Assembly (NCBI GenBank): GCA_003152075.1
Contig: PLZG01000040.1
Span: 1,845-47,074 of the forward strand
Direction: 5' to 3'
Length of the DNA stretch: 45,230 bases
Source of the DNA: a candidate division FCPU426 bacterium
GTDB lineage: Bacteria > Oederibacteriota > Muellerivitia > Muellerivitales > Muellerivitaceae
Position 1 is the stretch's first letter. Each line of letters opens with the position of its first letter. The notes under the pieces are model-generated. The model was not told the origin of the DNA. It saw only the letters and a program-made list of their open reading frames with translations, and searched no databases. The translations under genes were made by a program, and so were the position numbers. Positions 6,969-14,578 of this stretch are shown in pieces.

Positions 6969-7820
6969 TTATCGAAGCAAGCTTCTTGAATTCTTGAAAA
7001 AAAACTTTGCCGACAGGTTGATCGACAGCACCAAGAGAAGGAGAACCAGGGCCCCGGTCCAAGCTTGGTCTTGCCAATCCTTGAAGGGAGAAATAGCGTA
7101 AGTGAAAACCTGTACCGTCAAGGAAGCCGTCGGTTCGTTGATCCCCTTGGGCCAGAACTGGTTGTTGAAAGCCGTGAACAAAAGAGGCGCCGTTTCCCCG
7201 GCGATGCGGGCGATGGATAAAAGGACCCCGGTCAATATGCCATTCTTGGCGGTGCGGACAACGATACTGAGGATGGTCCGCCATTGGGAAATACCCAAAG
7301 CCCAAGAGGCTTCCCGGATGGAATGGGGCACCATCTTGACCAGTTCCTCGGTAGTGCGGGTAGTGATGGGGATCATCATGAACCCCAGGGCCACGCCTCC
7401 GGCCAGCGCGGAGAAATTGTGCATTGGCTTTACAATCAACGTGTAAGCGACGATACCGGTGACGATGGAAGGAACCCCCGAGAGAACGTCCGCCGTGAAC
7501 CGGACCATCCAGGCAAACCTGTTCTTCTTACCGTATTCCGAAAGATAGATTCCGGCAAAAATGCCGATGGGCAAGCCCACGCAGGAAGCGATTAATACCA
7601 AAGTAATAGTTCCCAAGATAGCGTTCGCCATGCCACCGCCTGAAACGCCGACGGGAGTGGGAAGGCTGGTCAGGAATGTCCAATCCAGGCGGCGGAAACC
7701 CTGGACCAAAACATACAAAAGAAGGCTTACTAACGGAATCCCGGCGAGAAAAGCCGCCGTTCCGCAAAGAAAAACCATGGTCCTGTCGGTCCAACGCCGG
7801 TAAGTTTGATAATTCACCAT
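6969..7820 (-). CDS. pstA: Phosphate ABC transporter permease PstA
   Basis: A 283-residue inner-membrane permease with six predicted segments and the MetI-type coupling loop, seen around EASWALGISQWRTI (about residues 176-189), where PstB docks. With PstC it forms the phosphate channel. The ATG at 7820 has an AAGGAAG SD. Length and order (pstC-pstA-pstB) are those of standard pst operons. It is flanked on both sides by copies of repeat R1, which would sit in the polycistronic mRNA as long hairpins. Confidence 0.95.
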   Translation of the reverse strand: MVNYQTYRRWTDRTMVFLCGTAAFLAGIPLVSLLLYVLVQGFRRLDWTFLTSLPTPVGVSGGGMANAILGTITLVLIASCVGLPIGIFAGIYLSEYGKKNRFAWMVRFTADVLSGVPSIVTGIVAYTLIVKPMHNFSALAGGVALGFMMIPITTRTTEELVKMVPHSIREASWALGISQWRTILSIVVRTAKNGILTGVLLSIARIAGETAPLLFTAFNNQFWPKGINEPTASLTVQVFTYAISPFKDWQDQAWTGALVLLLLVLSINLSAKFFFKNSRSLLR

Positions 7821-7847
7821 TCTAAACTTCCTTCAAAAAGTTCATGT

Positions 7848-7987
7848 AACAGGGATAAACGCTGATGAACGCCGATAAAAACCAAAAGTTTTTGTTTCCC
7901 ATATCCATCCTCATCACAGTTCCATTTGCCGTTAGAATTCGGGTAGTTTGTTTACCCCATCAGCGTTTATCTGCGTTCATCCCTGTT
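7848..7987. repeat. Hairpin-ended dispersed repeat R1, copy b
   Basis: Same ends as copy a (AACAGGGATAAACGC at left, CATCCCTGTT at right) and the same central CACAGTTCC block. It fills the pstA-pstC gap. Confidence 0.85.
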
Positions 7988-8018
7988 TCAATGCCTTTGA
8001 ATCTTGATTATCCTTTCT

Positions 8019-8996
8019 TCATCGCTGGAACTTCGAGGTGGTAAGCCACACTAAAAGGTGGGCCGCGACATTCAAAATCAAGGTAATCACCATGAGTAAA
8101 AGACCGATTTCCGCCAGGGCGGCCACATGGATATCCCCCACCGCCTCGGAAAACTCGTTGGCGATCACGCTGGCCATGCTGTGCCCGGCTGCTAGTAAAT
8201 TGGTTGTCACTTGCGGCGTATTGCCGATCACCATGGTGACTGTCATGGTTTCACCTAAGGCGCGCCCCAAGGCCAGCATGACGGCCCCCAGGATGCCCAC
8301 TTTCGAGGGCTTCATCACAGCCAATTGGATCGTTTCCCAATTGGTCGCCCCCAAGGCTTTCGCCGATTCCCGGTAAGCGTTGGGAACGGCCTCAAACACT
8401 TCCCGGCTAATGGCCGTAATGGTGGGAAGAATCATGATGGAGAGGATGACGCCTGCGGTAAATAGGGAAAGACCTGTTGAGGGCCCCTTAAAAATCGGAA
8501 GTCCCGTTTTGATCAGAATCGGGTCCACGTGCACCCGCATAAAGGGCGCAAGTAGAAAAATACCCCAGAGCCCATAAACCACGCTGGGAATGGCGGCCAA
8601 GGTTTCAACCATAAAGGCCACCGGTTCCCTCATTTTCATAGGGGCCAATTCGGTTAAAAAAAGTGAAATGCCGAGTCCAAAGGGTGTGGCGATAAGAAGG
8701 GCAAGAAAGGATGAGACTAGGGTTCCATAAACAAAGGGCACGGAGCCGAAAATTTCCTGGACCGGGTCCCAATCGCTTGAGGTTAAAAAACTCCAACCCA
8801 TTTTATGGATAGAAGGGACCGAAGCTTTCCAAAGGGTAAAGGCGGTGAGGCAGGCTAGAAAAAGAATGAGGAAGGCGAAAAAAGCCGTCAACTTCCGGAA
8901 TAACCAATCGCCCACGCCGGCATGGGCCAACTTAGAAAAAAACGGGAGGGCCTTTTCGGCCCTCCCGTCGGTTGTCGCGTCTAAAGACAGGCTCAA
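8019..8996 (-). CDS. pstC: Phosphate ABC transporter permease PstC
   Basis: About 325 residues with six predicted membrane segments; the coupling loop is seen around ESAKALGATNWETI, and the pattern is typical of PstC (ATPFGLGISLFLTE, then PSVVYGLWG). It pairs with PstA to carry phosphate across the inner membrane. The start is uncertain: the frame extends to a TTG at 9014 without an SD. A second TTG at 8996 is preceded by GGAAAGAG at suitable spacing and is preferred. The gaps on both sides carry R1 repeats. Confidence 0.92.
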   Translation of the reverse strand: MSLSLDATTDGRAEKALPFFSKLAHAGVGDWLFRKLTAFFAFLILFLACLTAFTLWKASVPSIHKMGWSFLTSSDWDPVQEIFGSVPFVYGTLVSSFLALLIATPFGLGISLFLTELAPMKMREPVAFMVETLAAIPSVVYGLWGIFLLAPFMRVHVDPILIKTGLPIFKGPSTGLSLFTAGVILSIMILPTITAISREVFEAVPNAYRESAKALGATNWETIQLAVMKPSKVGILGAVMLALGRALGETMTVTMVIGNTPQVTTNLLAAGHSMASVIANEFSEAVGDIHVAALAEIGLLLMVITLILNVAAHLLVWLTTSKFQR

Positions 8997-9046
8997 ATGG
9001 AACTCTTTCCTCAAACAATCTTAGAGGCTTTAACAAAAACCCTTGG

Positions 9047-9205
9047 AACAGTGGCGTGCTCCGCACGCGCTGATGAACGCCGATAAAGAAATTTCAAATT
9101 CCTTGTTTTCCTTATCCATCTTCATCACAGTTCCCATTTCCGTTAGAATTCCGGCGGGTACTGTTTAATGTTTCCTATCAGCGTTTATCTGCGTCCATCC
9201 CTGTT
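9047..9205. repeat. Hairpin-ended dispersed repeat R1, copy c (variant left arm)
   Basis: The right arm (CATCCCTGTT) and centre match the other copies. In the left arm the GGATAAA part is replaced by a small hairpin, GCGTGCTCCGCACGC, before CTGATGAACGCCGATAAA resumes. It fills the pstC-pstS gap. Confidence 0.8.
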
Positions 9206-9230
9206 CCCAAATTCTTGTTTGTGCCTCTTG

Positions 9231-10250
9231 TTACTTGATCATCTCAATTTTCGCTTCAACCTTCTTGATTAAAGACTCGGGAAGCGGAGCGTAATAAAGC
9301 TCCTTGGCCATTCCCTCCCCTTCAGTCAAGTACCAGTGCAAGAAGTCCGTGATGGTCTTCACGGTGTCTCCCGAATAGGTCGGATGAACCAGAAGCCAGG
9401 TAAACCCGCAAATAGGATAAGCTTCGGCTCCTGGGGCGTTGGTAATCATCATGCGGAAGTCGGACGGCATCTTCTTCAAGGCGCCGTCGGCGGCCGCCGT
9501 GGTGGATTCGATAGTCGGTTCCACATAATGACCCGACTTGTTTTTCATAGAAGCATAAGGAAGCTTGTTCTTGATGGCATAGGCCAACTCGACATAACCA
9601 ATCGTCCCGGGGATTTGGGAGATCAATCCGGCCACTCCCTCGTTACCCTTCCCACCCACGCCCACCGGCCACTTCACGGAGGTGGCGAAACCCACGGTCG
9701 AAGCCCACTTGGTGCTGACTTTGGTGAGGTAGTTGGTGAAGATATTGGTGGTTCCGCTTCCATCAGAACGGTGGGCCACGGTGATATTCAAATCCGGCAA
9801 CGTAACGCCGGGATTAAGCCCAGCGATAGCCGGATCATTCCACTTGGTGATGGTGCCCATGTACATATCGGTCAACACATCAGAAGTCAGCTTCAATCCA
9901 CTTTCAACCCCTTGCAGGTTGTAAGCCAAGACTACGGCTCCAGCGACTGTCGGGAAGTGGAGGACCCCACCGCTGACCTTGGAAATCTGGTCATCGGTCA
10001 TGGGAGCGTCGGAGGCCCCGAAATCAACCGTTCCGTTGGTCAGCTGTTGGATACCGCCGCCCGAACCAATGGATTGGTAATTAATCTGCACCCCTTTGCT
10101 CTTGTTGTACTCGTAGAACCACTTGGAATAGATGGGATAGGGAAAAGTCGCGCCCGCCCCATTGAGGGAAGCCGCCTGGGCTAAGCTTGCGCCCATCATG
10201 GCCGTTCCGGCCAAGGCTCCGATCATCAGATTTTTAATGCTTGTCTTCAT
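9231..10250 (-). CDS. pstS: Periplasmic phosphate-binding protein PstS
   Basis: A 339-residue secreted protein with a clear signal peptide (cleavage likely after SLAQA, residue 26). The mature part opens with LNGAGATFPYPIYSKW, characteristic of PstS; phosphate-contacting segments SIGSGGG, FGASDAPM and HRSDGSGTTNIF are all present. It captures phosphate in the periplasm for PstCAB. The ATG has an AGGAG SD, and the predicted -10 (10271-10276) leaves a leader of only about 14 nt. It is the first gene of pstSCAB-phoU and has a Pho-box-like repeat upstream. Confidence 0.96.
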   Translation of the reverse strand: MKTSIKNLMIGALAGTAMMGASLAQAASLNGAGATFPYPIYSKWFYEYNKSKGVQINYQSIGSGGGIQQLTNGTVDFGASDAPMTDDQISKVSGGVLHFPTVAGAVVLAYNLQGVESGLKLTSDVLTDMYMGTITKWNDPAIAGLNPGVTLPDLNITVAHRSDGSGTTNIFTNYLTKVSTKWASTVGFATSVKWPVGVGGKGNEGVAGLISQIPGTIGYVELAYAIKNKLPYASMKNKSGHYVEPTIESTTAAADGALKKMPSDFRMMITNAPGAEAYPICGFTWLLVHPTYSGDTVKTITDFLHWYLTEGEGMAKELYYAPLPESLIKKVEAKIEMIK

Positions 10251-10270
10251 TTTGCTCCTCTTTTCTTTAG

Positions 10271-10314
10271 ATTCTAGGCTTTCGGTTTACCGATCTTTGT
10301 TACATCTGTGTTAA
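10271..10314 (-). promoter_or_regulatory. Pho-box-like promoter of pstS
   Basis: On the minus strand TTAACA (10309-10314), five bases, then GTAACA (10298-10303) form an 11-bp direct repeat. After a 21-nt gap comes TAGAAT (10271-10276), 5 of 6 against TATAAT. The same 21-nt gap occurs in the porin and multicopper oxidase promoters. Confidence 0.65.
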
Positions 10315-10343
10315 CTAATCTCCCCAACAAAAACATAGGAGAG

Positions 10344-10381
10344 GGGGGCCGGCCCGCTTCCCTGATTAGCGGGCGGCCCCC
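10344..10381 (-). terminator. GC-rich hairpin ending the porin transcript
   Basis: Read on the minus strand, GGGGCCGCCCGC pairs with GCGGGCCGGCCCC (one bulge) around an 11-nt loop. It sits between the porin stop and the pstS promoter. The following T-run is delayed (TTTTT about 15 nt later), so it is a terminator or insulator rather than a textbook case. Confidence 0.6.
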
Positions 10382-10411
10382 AGGAGAACATCACCTACAA
10401 ACCTTCAGGGT

Positions 10412-11899
10412 TTAGAAACGGTACCAGGTGCTTAATTGGACACGGTGGTCGATGGCGTCATAACCAGCGTTCGTTCCACCATAAGCCGCTGGCGAATTGG
10501 AATAGTGGGTGTCAAACCGGGCATATTCCACGCCCACGCGGATATTTGGAGAAATATCCTGCATCACGTTAGCGAACATACACATGTCGTCGTTATACAG
10601 CTTGAGCTGATTGGCGCCAGAGACAGTTGTTCCATTCACGGCCGCACCCGTCAAACCCGATACGTTGGGAGAAAAGGTCTCACCGTAACCCACGGTCAAG
10701 AAGGTTCCAATGCTCGGCGGCAAATGGATTTGGAGCTGACCGTTGAAGCTTTGCTCTTGGATAAGCGTGAAGTTTCCGTTGGTGTCGAACCCGGCGATTC
10801 CCGCATCCATATTGGGAAATACACCGCTGCTGGCCATAGCGGACTGCCCACCGGTATAACCATTCAAAGCATCCGCATAACCGCTTCCCATGGTCCATTC
10901 ACCCGTGACGACCGCACTTGGATTATCTTTTCCCTCTTCAAAAGGAAGAAGTGGTATCAAGGCGTCGACGGCCACGCTTTGGCCCCAGACATTATTCAAA
11001 AGAAAGTTTACGTTGGACGCGGCCGCCGTGTCGGCGAGTGGCCAAACATAGTTCCGCTCCGTCGCGGAAATGCCGACGCTTAGGGCTCTCGTTGAGGCGG
11101 CGCCAGTAGCGTAAGAAAAACGGCCCTTCCAGCTATTCAAGACGAAACGAAGGCCAGCGTTCAAATTCGGAAGGCCCGAATCCTTTTGCTCAGGTCGTTC
11201 GGCGTCCACGGCGATTTGTACCTGCATGTCATTTGCGTTACCTATGGTCTTCATCACGCCAATTCGCGGTGTCCGCTCGTAAAGCGTGCCCATAACTGGC
11301 TGCACGTCAACGCTCGCCAGAACATAATCCATGTTCCAGCCGAAAAGGGTCCAATACTGGCCGGCCATAATGTCCCACCCGTCCTTTTGGAGGTCCAGAT
11401 AAGCATGGCGCAACCGCAAGGTCGGGGCCACGTAAAAGTTGATTTCGGAGTTCGTCCCGGCCGCACTCGCTGGTGCGCTGGCGTAGGCTGGTGCGGGGTC
11501 ATAGCCTAAAAAGTCAGCTTCGATATACCCCTTGGCTTTCCACCCTTCCACGTCCGACGTTGCCAGTAAAGCGATACGCGAGTTACGCATGGACAATTGG
11601 CTCCAGCCGTTGTCTCCAGCGAAGCTTCCCGGCCTTACCACGGCGGCGTTACCCACCACTTCGGTGAAGGACCTTGTGTCATCAACAATAGCGTCGGTTT
11701 CCGCGAATCCATGGATCTCTACCTTGACGGCGTGTTCCAGGTTCGAAACGCGGCTGGCTAAACCTCCGATCGCGGAATTAATATCTTCGGTGTCTGCCGA
11801 ACTCGACCCGCCTTCTTCCGCATCCTTCGCGAAAGCCGGTGCGTTCAGGGCTACCAGCGTCCCGGCCAACAACATCGCAAAAAGCCAAAACCGTTTCAT
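10412..11899 (-). CDS. Outer-membrane porin (DcaP-like), candidate phosphate-regulated
   Basis: A 495-residue secreted beta-barrel protein. A signal peptide ends near NAPAFA (residue 24), followed by a Ser/Asp-rich and short coiled-coil segment (DINSAIGGLASRVSNLEHAV). Alternating strands then run to the terminal WYRF, an outer-membrane barrel end with C-terminal Phe. Features such as EIHGFAETDA, SRIALLATSDVEGWK and LRHAYLDLQ resemble DcaP-like trimeric porins. Selectivity is not evident. The TTAACA repeat upstream and the position before pstS suggest a role in phosphate entry (inference). Start at ATG 11899 with AAGGAG; the longer frame upstream has no SD. Confidence 0.88.
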   Translation of the reverse strand: MKRFWLFAMLLAGTLVALNAPAFAKDAEEGGSSSADTEDINSAIGGLASRVSNLEHAVKVEIHGFAETDAIVDDTRSFTEVVGNAAVVRPGSFAGDNGWSQLSMRNSRIALLATSDVEGWKAKGYIEADFLGYDPAPAYASAPASAAGTNSEINFYVAPTLRLRHAYLDLQKDGWDIMAGQYWTLFGWNMDYVLASVDVQPVMGTLYERTPRIGVMKTIGNANDMQVQIAVDAERPEQKDSGLPNLNAGLRFVLNSWKGRFSYATGAASTRALSVGISATERNYVWPLADTAAASNVNFLLNNVWGQSVAVDALIPLLPFEEGKDNPSAVVTGEWTMGSGYADALNGYTGGQSAMASSGVFPNMDAGIAGFDTNGNFTLIQEQSFNGQLQIHLPPSIGTFLTVGYGETFSPNVSGLTGAAVNGTTVSGANQLKLYNDDMCMFANVMQDISPNIRVGVEYARFDTHYSNSPAAYGGTNAGYDAIDHRVQLSTWYRF

Positions 11900-12028
11900 A
11901 ACTTCTCCTTGAACAATTTTTTTACAGATTTTTCCCGCGGCTGGGTTCTTCGATTTCCGTGGTGGCATTGATAGGCGAAGGGAAGCTTAAAAACCAGATG
12001 CAGAAAAATTTCAGGCGGAATATAGGCA

Positions 12029-12072
12029 ATTGAATAGCACGCCAAGTTTCGGCAATGTTAATTGCCTGTTAA
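12029..12072 (-). promoter_or_regulatory. Pho-box-like promoter of the porin gene
   Basis: A perfect direct repeat on the minus strand, TTAACA-GGCAA-TTAACA (12056-12072), is followed after exactly 21 nt by TTCAAT (12029-12034, 4 of 6 against TATAAT). A better-looking TATATT lies further down at 12019-12024. This is the best match in the window to the Bacillus PhoP box, TT(A/C/T)ACA-N5-TT(A/C/T)ACA. Confidence 0.65.
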
Positions 12073-12472
12073 CTCTGCCCCGGACTTAACATTCACCCTC
12101 CCCTCTCAAAACTTAAAGAAACAGCTAAAAGCACTGGTTATGCCGACTTTGGCAGGGTGTTATTACTTAACAATTATGATTTCTTTGAAAAACGAGGTGA
12201 TGGAAGGCGTTCATCTACTGGACGAATTAAACAGAAACTGGGCAGTAAAAAACTTTAACTTTACGTGGTCATTTTAGTTGCCTTTAAGTTCGAAAAACAG
12301 CTCGGTTTTATATCAATGCCACTATTGATGGGAGCCGCGAATCAACGGAAAAGATTCAAAAAAAGGAAAAACACAAATTATGTTTCGCTCCTTTTGGAAA
12401 TCAACCGGCAATCACACTTTGCCATTTTAAAGATACCAAGAATCACTACAATTCATTCAAAGCCTGAAAAAA
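12073..12472. other. 400-nt AT-rich intergenic region, no supported gene
   Basis: Separates the porin promoter from the 3' end of the XRE gene. Short plus-strand frames exist (12062-12277 and 12265-12540), but they lack SD sites and recognisable composition; one overlaps the porin Pho box. I see no clear terminator or repeat. Confidence 0.4.
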
Positions 12473-12691
12473 TTAAACCTCGGAAAACAAGGACTTTATT
12501 GGGAGGCCAAGTCCATGGGCGATTTTCAATAAAGTTTTAACGGTTGAGTTAAGCTGACCTCGTTCGATAAAACCGATATGCCGGGAATCCAAACCGCATT
12601 TTTCTCCCAGCGCTTCCTGGGTCAACCCCAATTTAAGCCGGTGCTTTTTGATGTTGAGGCCTATTTTTTTCAAAGTTTCTTCGATTTTCAT
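12473..12691 (-). CDS. Small XRE-family helix-turn-helix regulator
   Basis: A 72-residue protein that is essentially one lambda-repressor-type (XRE/Cro) DNA-binding domain. The helix-turn-helix is seen in LTQEALGEKCGLDSRHIGFI (about 23-42), followed by the usual ERGQLNSTVKTLLKIAHGL. ATG start with an AAGGGG SD. It follows the ECF sigma gene by 46 nt on the same strand and may be co-transcribed. Targets are unknown; such single-domain proteins are commonly autoregulators or act in small control modules. Confidence 0.88.
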   Translation of the reverse strand: MKIEETLKKIGLNIKKHRLKLGLTQEALGEKCGLDSRHIGFIERGQLNSTVKTLLKIAHGLGLPIKSLFSEV

Positions 12692-12737
12692 TTAATCTTT
12701 GCCCCTTTTTCCTTCTTTTCGATTCGCGCCAACCGGT

Positions 12738-13313
12738 TTAAGCCCTTTGAATTTCCAAAAACATTCCAAGATTTTTCCTCGCCTTTTGACGGGCCCGGGT
12801 AAGGCGTCCCCTAGCCGCTGTCAGGGTGCATTTCATGACATCGGCAATTTCCCGTATTCCAATGCCTTCGGCTTCCCGCATGGTAAGGATGGTTCGGTAA
12901 TGGGGTGGCAGGTCCAGTAAAAGCAGGTGGACCAATTGACGGTCTTCAAGATTCGAGGCGGCTTTTTCCGGAACGGCTGACAACCCTTGGAAATGGTTGC
13001 CGTTTTTCTCAACCAGCGCGTTCAGCGATACGGTTTTTCGGCGGTTTCGCGAACGCAGGATATCCAGGCAATGGTTTGCCGCAATTCGATAAACCCAGGT
13101 CGAAAACGTCGAATCGCCCTTGAACCTATCCAGCGCCAGGTAAGCTTTCACGAAAATATCCTGGGTGGCTTCCTCTGCGTCCGTCCGGTTGTTCAATAAG
13201 GCAAGGCAAGAACCCATTACTTTTTGGCGGTATCGGCGAATAAGGTTGCCGTAAAATTCAATATGGCCGGACTTTATTTGTTGGATTAAATCGTGATCGC
13301 TCTGATCGTTCAT
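12738..13313 (-). CDS. ECF-type RNA polymerase sigma factor
   Basis: A 191-residue sigma70-family protein with region 2 (RYRQKVMGSCLALLNNRTDAEEATQDIF through FSTWVYRIAANHCLD, split here by intervening residues) and region 4 (LPPHYRTILTMREAEG, then REIADVMKC). Regions 1 and 3 are absent, as in extracytoplasmic-function sigma factors. No anti-sigma gene is adjacent; the neighbours are an XRE regulator downstream and a small secreted Lys-rich protein upstream. The ATG at 13313 follows AAGGAAA; the longer open frame upstream crosses two hairpins and is non-coding. The signal it answers to is unknown. Confidence 0.92.
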   Translation of the reverse strand: MNDQSDHDLIQQIKSGHIEFYGNLIRRYRQKVMGSCLALLNNRTDAEEATQDIFVKAYLALDRFKGDSTFSTWVYRIAANHCLDILRSRNRRKTVSLNALVEKNGNHFQGLSAVPEKAASNLEDRQLVHLLLLDLPPHYRTILTMREAEGIGIREIADVMKCTLTAARGRLTRARQKARKNLGMFLEIQRA

Positions 13314-13350
13314 GGAATTTTCCTTTTTAAAATTGTTTGCCAAATCCCAC

Positions 13351-13409
13351 CCCGTCCGGGAATTGGAACCCTCCAATTCCTGGACGGGTACTCCGGCGAA
13401 TCCCGGAGT
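13351..13409. other. Two adjacent strong hairpins upstream of the sigma gene
   Basis: The first has CCCGTCC (13351-13357) pairing with GGACGGG (13382-13388), and inside it GGAATTGGA with TCCAATTCC around ACCC. The second has ACTCCGG paired with CCGGAGT (13390-13409). They lie between the Lys-rich secreted gene and the sigma start and could terminate the former or structure the latter's leader. No T-run follows. Confidence 0.6.
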
Positions 13410-13423
13410 CACCCTGGTTCCCT

Positions 13424-13624
13424 TTATTTTGCGGCTGGTATTTTGGCACCTTCCGCGGTTGTTTTTGATTTTTTGCTTTTTTTCACCCGATGATGGCCGG
13501 CTTTTTTGTGCTTCTTCACCTTTGCCGTGGGGGAAGGCACGGGTGTGCCCTCCGCCGCGAAGATAGGCCCCGGAACTGATCCAAGGAATAAAACCGTCAA
13601 CCATACGGCTAGTATCTTTTTCAT
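13424..13624 (-). CDS. Small secreted Lys-rich basic protein
   Basis: A 66-residue protein with a signal peptide (hydrophobic residues 4-22, cleavage likely after IFAA) and a short mature part dominated by Lys, with some His, Thr and Pro (KVKKHKKAGHHRVKKSKKSK). No family recognised. The ATG has an AAAGGAG SD, so expression is credible. The polycationic mature peptide could bind envelope polyanions or nucleic acid; this is a guess from composition. It lies directly upstream of the ECF sigma gene. Confidence 0.72.
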   Translation of the reverse strand: MKKILAVWLTVLFLGSVPGPIFAAEGTPVPSPTAKVKKHKKAGHHRVKKSKKSKTTAEGAKIPAAK

Positions 13625-13640
13625 GACATCTCCTTTAATT

Positions 13641-13775
13641 TTTTAAAATAAACGGCTGGGACAGCCCTTTGGATGGGCGGACCCGAACCCCGCTTCGAGA
13701 TAGCCGTTTTCCATTCCCCGCCTAGCTAGCCGGGGTCGGAACGATCTCCCGGTGTTGCCGCCGGGACCAAAAGGG
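13641..13775 (-). other. Structured intergenic RNA candidate
   Basis: Between two small genes the minus strand can form several nested stems: CCCGG with CCGGG near 13748-13766, CCCCG(G) with CGGGG across a CTAGCTAG centre near 13716-13735, and ACGGCT with AGCCGT enclosing 13651-13707. It ends GGCTGTCCCAGCC then TTTATTTT, terminator-like. I could not match it to a known riboswitch core. Confidence 0.4.
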
Positions 13776-13779
13776 AACA

Positions 13780-14133
13780 CTATTCCCCTTCCTCATTGTT
13801 TTTATGTTTTTCACCGCAACCGCGCCCTTTCGCCCCATGGGCCTCAATAAATTGCTGGACGCAAAACCCCAGGTATAGCCTTTCGGACTCAGTCAAGGGC
13901 CTTTCCAAGGTGGCGCTCAAGGACGGGACCGCCTCAGCCAAAAAGATCCGGCAGGTAAAGTCTGTCCAGGAATCCTGATCAGACTCCCGGACCCGGCTTA
14001 AGCCCTCCAACAATCTTTTCAACCGCAGGTTTTGATCTATTTTTTCCTTTCGAAGAAACCCTTTCAAAAAAAGGGAAACCAGGGAAAAGCCGTCGACCTC
14101 GATGCCATCCCACCGGCCTCTCAACTTTTTCAT
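13780..14133 (-). CDS. Hypothetical 117-residue cytoplasmic protein
   Basis: ATG start with an AAAGGAG SD. No signal peptide or membrane segment. Residues 25-55 are rich in Arg, Lys and Leu (helical), followed by SWTDFTCRIFLAEAVPSLSA and a hydrophilic Gly/Lys/Asn tail with Cys. No family recognised. It sits within a run of small same-strand genes (12473-15871), each with its own good SD and with GC-rich hairpins between them, which suggests separate small transcripts rather than one tight operon. Confidence 0.7.
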   Translation of the reverse strand: MKKLRGRWDGIEVDGFSLVSLFLKGFLRKEKIDQNLRLKRLLEGLSRVRESDQDSWTDFTCRIFLAEAVPSLSATLERPLTESERLYLGFCVQQFIEAHGAKGRGCGEKHKNNEEGE

Positions 14134-14305
14134 TTTTTCTCCTTTCGGCTCAACACCTCAGCTTTCCGGGTACCCTTCCTTATGGATCACATTTTTTCCG
14201 GGACAGCCGGCATTAATTTCAACCCATTTAAAAATCCCAAAAGGCGGTGTCCTTTGGGAAAGTCCGGCCTGAGGCCCCCATTCCCCGGATTCCACAACGG
14301 TTCAT

Positions 14306-14479
14306 TCAAAGCTTGAAAACATTCTCCGTTTCCTTCAGGAAGAGTGATTCAACTTTTTGTATTTTTATTAATTCCCCGCAATGAACCCTTATAAGTTTCA
14401 TAATTACGGGGAATCCGTAACCTGTCGAAATCAGCAGCCCATAGACGGATATCATCAGGATAAATTCATTACGTTTCAC
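14306..14479 (-). CDS. Small single-span membrane protein (57 aa, GTG start)
   Basis: The frame extends to an ATG at 14500, but that would place the AGGAGG SD inside the gene. The GTG at 14479 follows that SD (14486-14491) at ideal spacing and is preferred. The peptide begins with Lys-Arg-Asn-Glu, then a hydrophobic stretch (about 6-26) and a charged C-terminus (ESLFLKETENVFKL). A one-span inner-membrane peptide is likely. Function unknown. It lies just downstream of the HPr-like gene's terminator. Confidence 0.6.
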   Translation of the reverse strand: MKRNEFILMISVYGLLISTGYGFPVIMKLIRVHCGELIKIQKVESLFLKETENVFKL

Positions 14480-14502
14480 TTTGCCCTCCTTTGGAATCAT
14501 GT

Positions 14503-14529
14503 AAAAAGAAGGGGTGTTTTGGGCACCCC
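14503..14529 (-). terminator. Rho-independent terminator of the HPr-like gene
   Basis: On the minus strand GGGGTG pairs with CACCCC (14524-14529 with 14511-14516), followed by TTCTTTTT. It lies about 50 nt after the HPr-like stop codon. Confidence 0.75.
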
Positions 14530-14578
14530 CGGGTGAGTTGGCTTCCCCTGGAGGGAAACCCAGGTACCCTGAGGGAAC

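Noticed and set aside
12062-12277. 71-aa plus-strand frame between the porin and XRE genes
   Set aside because: No SD, unremarkable composition, and its start overlaps the porin Pho-box-like repeat.
13641-13775. Possible cyclic-di-GMP or other known riboswitch
   Set aside because: GC-rich stems are present, but the conserved core of GEMM-type riboswitches (for example the GACGCAAAGCC block) and of others I checked by eye is absent; kept only as an unidentified structured region.
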